This document shows, in pieces, positions 14,143 through 16,657 of a stretch of 16,657 bases of DNA. Below the pieces are notes generated by a model that was given only the letters and a program-made list of their open reading frames with translations, was not told where the DNA came from and made no database searches. The stretch is taken from NCBI GenBank assembly GCA_950073955.1, contig CATMRH010000020.1, positions 1-16,657 of the forward strand. The letters are read 5' to 3'. Within the stretch, counting starts at the first letter, position 1. Every line of letters begins with the position of its first letter. The stretch is from an uncultured archaeon (lineage in GTDB: Archaea; Thermoproteota; Nitrososphaeria; Nitrososphaerales; Nitrosopumilaceae). The position numbers and the translations under genes were made by a program.

Positions 14143-15735
14143 ATGGTAGCAAAAAAATCAAACAAGCCTGAAACGAAACTTTTTACTGATTCTGAATTTC
14201 TAGTAAAACGAATCTACCAAAAATCTTCTAAAAAGAAACCAATCGAAGATGCAGGAACATATCCCTTTACAAGAGGAATTCACCCTGGAATGTTCCGTGA
14301 AAGATTTTGGACCATGCGACAGTATTCTGGTTTCGGTGATGCCAAACTAACCAATCAGAGATTCAAATTCATGCTTGAAAAGGGTCAGACTGGTCTTAGT
14401 ATGGCATTTGACTTACCAACTCAGATTGGTTATGATTCAGATTCACCACAAGCCGAAGGCGAAGTCGGCAAAGTCGGCGTCTCCATCACATCAATTAAAG
14501 ATATGATGACTGCTTTTGATGGTATTCCTCTTGGAAATGTCAGTTCCTCAATGACCATTAATTCAACGGCATCGACATTACTTGCATACTATATTGCAGT
14601 TGGTGAATCACAGGGATTCAAAAGTCACGAACTTCGTGGCACTACTCAAAATGATATTTTAAAAGAATACATTGCAAGGAATACCTACATTTATCCTCCA
14701 CAGCCATCAATGCGGTTAATTGGTGACATGATAGAGTACTGTGCAGAAAAAGTACCATCTTGGTATCCTGTTTCAATATCTGGCTATCACATGCGAGAAG
14801 CTGGCTGTACTGCAACGCAAGAAGTTGCATTTACCTTGGCAAATGCTATTGCCTATATCCAAACTTGTTTGGATAAGGGATTAAAGATTGATGATTTTGC
14901 ACCCCGTCTTTCATTCTTCTTTTGTTGTACTATTGAATTCTTTGAAGAAGTTGCAAAGTTTAGAGTTGCACGTAAAGTTTATGCTAAAATCATGAAAGAA
15001 ATGTTTCATGCAAAAAATCCACGTTCTTTACAACTAAAATTCCATACTCAAACCAGTGGTGAATCACTAACTGCACAACAACCAAATAACAATATTGCAC
15101 GCGTTACAATTCAGACCATGGCCGCAGTTGCTGGCGGTACCCAATCTCTTCACACAAATTCTAGAGATGAGGCACTTGCTCTTCCTACACAAGAATCTGC
15201 AAAAATTGCACTAAGAACACAACAAATTGTAGCCCATGAAAGTGGCATTACAAAGACTGCTGATCCCTTGGCAGGTTCCTATTATCTAGAAGAATTGTGT
15301 GATCAAATTGAGGCCGGCGTATGGAATTATCTTAAAAAAATTCAAAAAATGGGGGGCTCTGTAAAGGCAATAGAGAAAGGATTCTTTCAATCAGAAATCC
15401 GTCAAAATGCATATCGGTTAAAGAAAGAAATTGATGCTAATGAAAGAATTCTTGTTGGCGTAAACAAGTATTCTGAAGAAGAAGAACAACCAGACTTGCT
15501 TCGAGTTGGTAGCGAAATTGAGATTCAACAGAGAAAGGCATTAAAAAAATTACGCACATCTAGAGACAAAAAGAAATGGGAGAAAGCACTTTCTGCAATG
15601 AAGAGTGCAGCAGAGACAGAAAAAAATCTCATGCCTTACATAGTTACAGCTGCAAAAGCATTTGCTACAACAGGCGAAATCAGTAATACCTTCAGAGAAG
15701 TATTTGGTGAATATCGCCCAAAAGAGGTCTTTTAG
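14143..15735 (+). CDS. mcmA1: Methylmalonyl-CoA mutase, large (catalytic) subunit
   Basis: TIM-barrel substrate-binding subunit of the B12-dependent mutase. At 530 residues it ends where the fused bacterial enzyme would continue into the cobalamin domain, which here is the separate mcmA2 product. Specificity residues match true methylmalonyl-CoA mutase. TMRQY gives Arg59 and Tyr61 (counterparts of Arg87/Tyr89 in Propionibacterium), Gln169 in GTTQND and Arg179 in YIARNTY (Gln197, Arg207), and His216 in SGYH (His244), all with identical spacing. Isobutyryl-CoA mutase has Phe and Gln at the Tyr/Arg sites. Further family blocks are SMAFDLPTQIGYDSD (86-100), HTQTSGESLTAQQP and GGTQSLHTNSRDEAL. In autotrophic thaumarchaea this enzyme serves the HP/HB cycle. 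It begins 4 bases after meaB and abuts mce with no gap. Confidence 0.97.
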   Translation: MVAKKSNKPETKLFTDSEFLVKRIYQKSSKKKPIEDAGTYPFTRGIHPGMFRERFWTMRQYSGFGDAKLTNQRFKFMLEKGQTGLSMAFDLPTQIGYDSDSPQAEGEVGKVGVSITSIKDMMTAFDGIPLGNVSSSMTINSTASTLLAYYIAVGESQGFKSHELRGTTQNDILKEYIARNTYIYPPQPSMRLIGDMIEYCAEKVPSWYPVSISGYHMREAGCTATQEVAFTLANAIAYIQTCLDKGLKIDDFAPRLSFFFCCTIEFFEEVAKFRVARKVYAKIMKEMFHAKNPRSLQLKFHTQTSGESLTAQQPNNNIARVTIQTMAAVAGGTQSLHTNSRDEALALPTQESAKIALRTQQIVAHESGITKTADPLAGSYYLEELCDQIEAGVWNYLKKIQKMGGSVKAIEKGFFQSEIRQNAYRLKKEIDANERILVGVNKYSEEEEQPDLLRVGSEIEIQQRKALKKLRTSRDKKKWEKALSAMKSAAETEKNLMPYIVTAAKAFATTGEISNTFREVFGEYRPKEVF

Positions 15736-16134
15736 ATGAAGATTGATCACATTGCAATTGCAGTTAATGATGTAGAGGAATCTGCAAAGGTATACCAACA
15801 AGCACTAGGGGTTGATAATGTGGAATTTGAAACCATTGAAACAGAAGGTGTCAAAGTGGCAATCATTCATCTAGAAAATGGCAGAATTGAATTAATGCAA
15901 CCAACAAATGATTCTAGTCCAATCAAAAAATTTCTAGACAAAAAAGGACAAGGTCTGCATCATTTGGCATTAGAGACAGATAACATTGAAGATGAAGTAG
16001 AAAGAATGGAAGGATGTGGGATTCAATTTCTAGGAAAAATAAGACCTGGTTCAGCAGGAACTAAAGTTACTTTCATTCATCCAAAATCACTTTATGGTGT
16101 ATTGACAGAACTTTGTTCTCATCCTAAAGCGTAG
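15736..16134 (+). CDS. mce: Methylmalonyl-CoA epimerase
   Basis: VOC-fold metalloenzyme that interconverts (S)- and (R)-methylmalonyl-CoA, supplying the R isomer to the mutase. The 132-residue protein has the paired beta-alpha-beta-beta-beta modules. Metal ligands are visible as His5 (KIDHIAIAV), Glu52 (IELMQP), His75 or His76 (GLHHLALE) and Glu125 (VLTELC). This is the order seen in the Propionibacterium enzyme (His12, Gln65, His91, Glu141). The block SPIKKFLDKKGQGLHH and the ending HPKSLYGVLTEL separate it from glyoxalase I and from dioxygenases of the same fold. The ATG directly follows the mcmA1 TAG (stop-start junction), so translation should be coupled. It is the last gene of the meaB-mcmA1-mce run. 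Confidence 0.95.
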   Translation: MKIDHIAIAVNDVEESAKVYQQALGVDNVEFETIETEGVKVAIIHLENGRIELMQPTNDSSPIKKFLDKKGQGLHHLALETDNIEDEVERMEGCGIQFLGKIRPGSAGTKVTFIHPKSLYGVLTELCSHPKA

Positions 16135-16163
16135 CGTAACGTAACCACTCTTATCTACTTGAG

Positions 16164-16169
16164 TTTTTT
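16164..16169 (+). terminator. T-tract after mce
   Basis: Six T residues about 30 bases after the mce stop, with no strong hairpin. This is a plausible archaeal U-tract terminator for the meaB-mcmA1-mce transcript, but weak evidence in AT-rich DNA. Confidence 0.25.
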
Positions 16170-16238
16170 GCAGAGAGATTTGAGTTAAATGATGATTTTA
16201 AATTGTAATTTTTTCAAAAGGAAAAAATTGAATATCAA

Positions 16239-16349
16239 TCATCGATACAAATCAAATTTCTTTTTACAATTTCTACAAAATCGCTGTTTAGTTTTTTTAC
16301 TTTCTTTGCCTAGATAGGAGCCACATCGTTTACATTTTTCTTTAATCAT
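16239..16349 (-). CDS. 36-residue zinc-finger protein
   Basis: A minus-strand ORF of 36 codons starting with ATG and ending in TGA. It encodes one zinc ribbon: CKRC (Cys6, Cys9) and CRNC (Cys25, Cys28), with 15 residues between the pairs. The protein is strongly basic (about 13 Lys/Arg in 36), including KKTKQRFCRNCKKK, as is usual for small RNA- or ribosome-associated zinc proteins in archaea (inference). A TATA-like sequence on the minus strand at about 16381-16390 would give a leader of roughly 11 bases. It is too short for most gene callers. The double CxxC arrangement and basic charge are the case for it being real. Confidence 0.6.
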   Translation of the reverse strand: MIKEKCKRCGSYLGKESKKTKQRFCRNCKKKFDLYR

Positions 16350-16380
16350 TATTTTCTAATTTCTAGTAGAATGTTTTCAC

Positions 16381-16390
16381 CCTTTATGAA
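16381..16390 (-). promoter_or_regulatory. TATA-like box for the 36-residue zinc protein
   Basis: Minus-strand TTCATAAAGG about 36 bp upstream of the ATG at 16349, implying a short leader of about 11 bases. Weak, composition-based call. Confidence 0.25.
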
Positions 16391-16420
16391 TGCAGTATAA
16401 TTCAGTTAGATAGTGCTTGG

Positions 16421-16429
16421 TTCTTATAG
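16421..16429 (+). promoter_or_regulatory. TATA-like box for the CxxC-x17-CxxC gene
   Basis: TTCTTATAG centred 25 bp upstream of the ATG at 16450. This is the same position seen for other leaderless genes in the window, and it supports expression of the small ORF. Confidence 0.4.
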
Positions 16430-16449
16430 ATGATAAATTAATCAGCACT

Positions 16450-16578
16450 ATGTCCGAAGACAGAAAGATGTACAAATGTACATGTGCAGATTGTGGTAAG
16501 GATTCTGAAGTTCCTTTCGAACCAAAACCAGACAGACCTGTATATTGTAAAGAATGTTTACCAAAACATAGAAAGTAG
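16450..16578 (+). CDS. 42-residue CxxC-x17-CxxC zinc-binding domain protein
   Basis: The ATG-initiated 42-codon ORF encodes CADC (Cys12, Cys15) and CKEC (Cys33, Cys36) separated by exactly 17 residues. This is the definition of the CxxC-x17-CxxC domain family (TIGR04272). Between them is the family's typical GKDSEVPFEPKPDRPVY stretch (G ... VPF-x-P ... RPVYC). It is therefore a complete stand-alone copy of a domain that elsewhere may be repeated or attached to other proteins. The tail is basic (LPKHRK). The function of the family is not known; zinc binding is inferred from the cysteines. A TATA-like box 25 bp upstream supports the start. It is transcribed divergently from the 36-residue zinc protein. 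Confidence 0.8.
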   Translation: MSEDRKMYKCTCADCGKDSEVPFEPKPDRPVYCKECLPKHRK

Positions 16579-16657
16579 AAGATTTTAGATTAGTTTCGTT
16601 TGATTAATTTTAAACTTGATTATTTTTAGATATTTTCAAAACTTCCTTTCTTTTTTA

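Noticed and set aside
15550..15801. Minus-strand cysteine-rich ORF spanning the mcmA1/mce junction
   Set aside because: Looks zinc-finger-like but overlaps two certain genes; its Cys/Phe richness comes from reading GCA/AAA-rich codons backwards.
16129..16145. Short tandem repeat of CGTA/CGTAAC units at the end of mce
   Set aside because: Only two to three imperfect units, partly coding; too short to call a repeat array or binding site.
16579..16657. Searched the right end of the window for the beginning of another gene
   Set aside because: AT-rich sequence with no supported start codon or motif; any gene here would lie mostly outside the window.

Overview
This is a low-GC archaeal window whose gene content fits an ammonia-oxidising thaumarchaeon (Nitrososphaerota), most likely Nitrosopumilus or a close relative. 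The pointers are a split methylmalonyl-CoA mutase next to methylmalonyl-CoA epimerase and a MeaB-type GTPase, as expected for the thaumarchaeal 3-hydroxypropionate/4-hydroxybutyrate (HP/HB) carbon-fixation cycle. Others are stand-alone Lrp/AsnC ligand-binding proteins, several tiny zinc-ribbon proteins, frequent TTG/GTG starts, and TATA-like boxes about 25 bp ahead of start codons (leaderless transcription). The organism is inferred from gene content and was not tested by a database search.

Layout: (1) Positions 172-2354, minus strand: nadE then cysS, 2 bases apart. (2) 2423-4042: a Rieske-type ferredoxin (minus) and adenosylhomocysteinase ahcY (plus), sharing a 75-bp divergent promoter region. 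(3) 4081-6491: metG and a start-stop-overlapping alpha/beta hydrolase. (4) 6492-7448: a possible 35-residue ORF, then two minus-strand RAM-domain (Lrp/AsnC effector-binding) genes without DNA-binding domains. (5) 7624-8687: an EF-Tu/SelB-like protein whose GTPase domain has lost its nucleotide-binding motifs, followed 23 bases later by a 39-residue zinc ribbon. (6) 8726-9724: ilvC, converging on (7) 9735-10157, the B12-binding small subunit of methylmalonyl-CoA mutase. (8) 10275-16134, plus strand: an M1 aminopeptidase overlapping a membrane-anchored hypothetical protein, then meaB, mcmA1 and mce packed tightly together. (9) 16239-16578: two divergent micro-zinc proteins.

The metabolic core is the C4 rearrangement step. 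The epimerase converts (S)- to (R)-methylmalonyl-CoA, and the two-subunit B12-dependent mutase converts that to succinyl-CoA, with MeaB protecting or loading the cofactor. Catalytic and cofactor residues known from methylmalonyl-CoA mutase are all present across the two subunits. AhcY and MetG both handle methionine-cycle metabolites, and MetG shows an unusual methionine pocket. The least explained parts, and the best candidates for undescribed biology, are the pseudo-GTPase elongation-factor-like gene with its zinc-ribbon partner, the double RAM-domain pair, and the MetRS pocket substitutions. No mobile elements, CRISPR arrays, tRNAs or rRNAs were seen.
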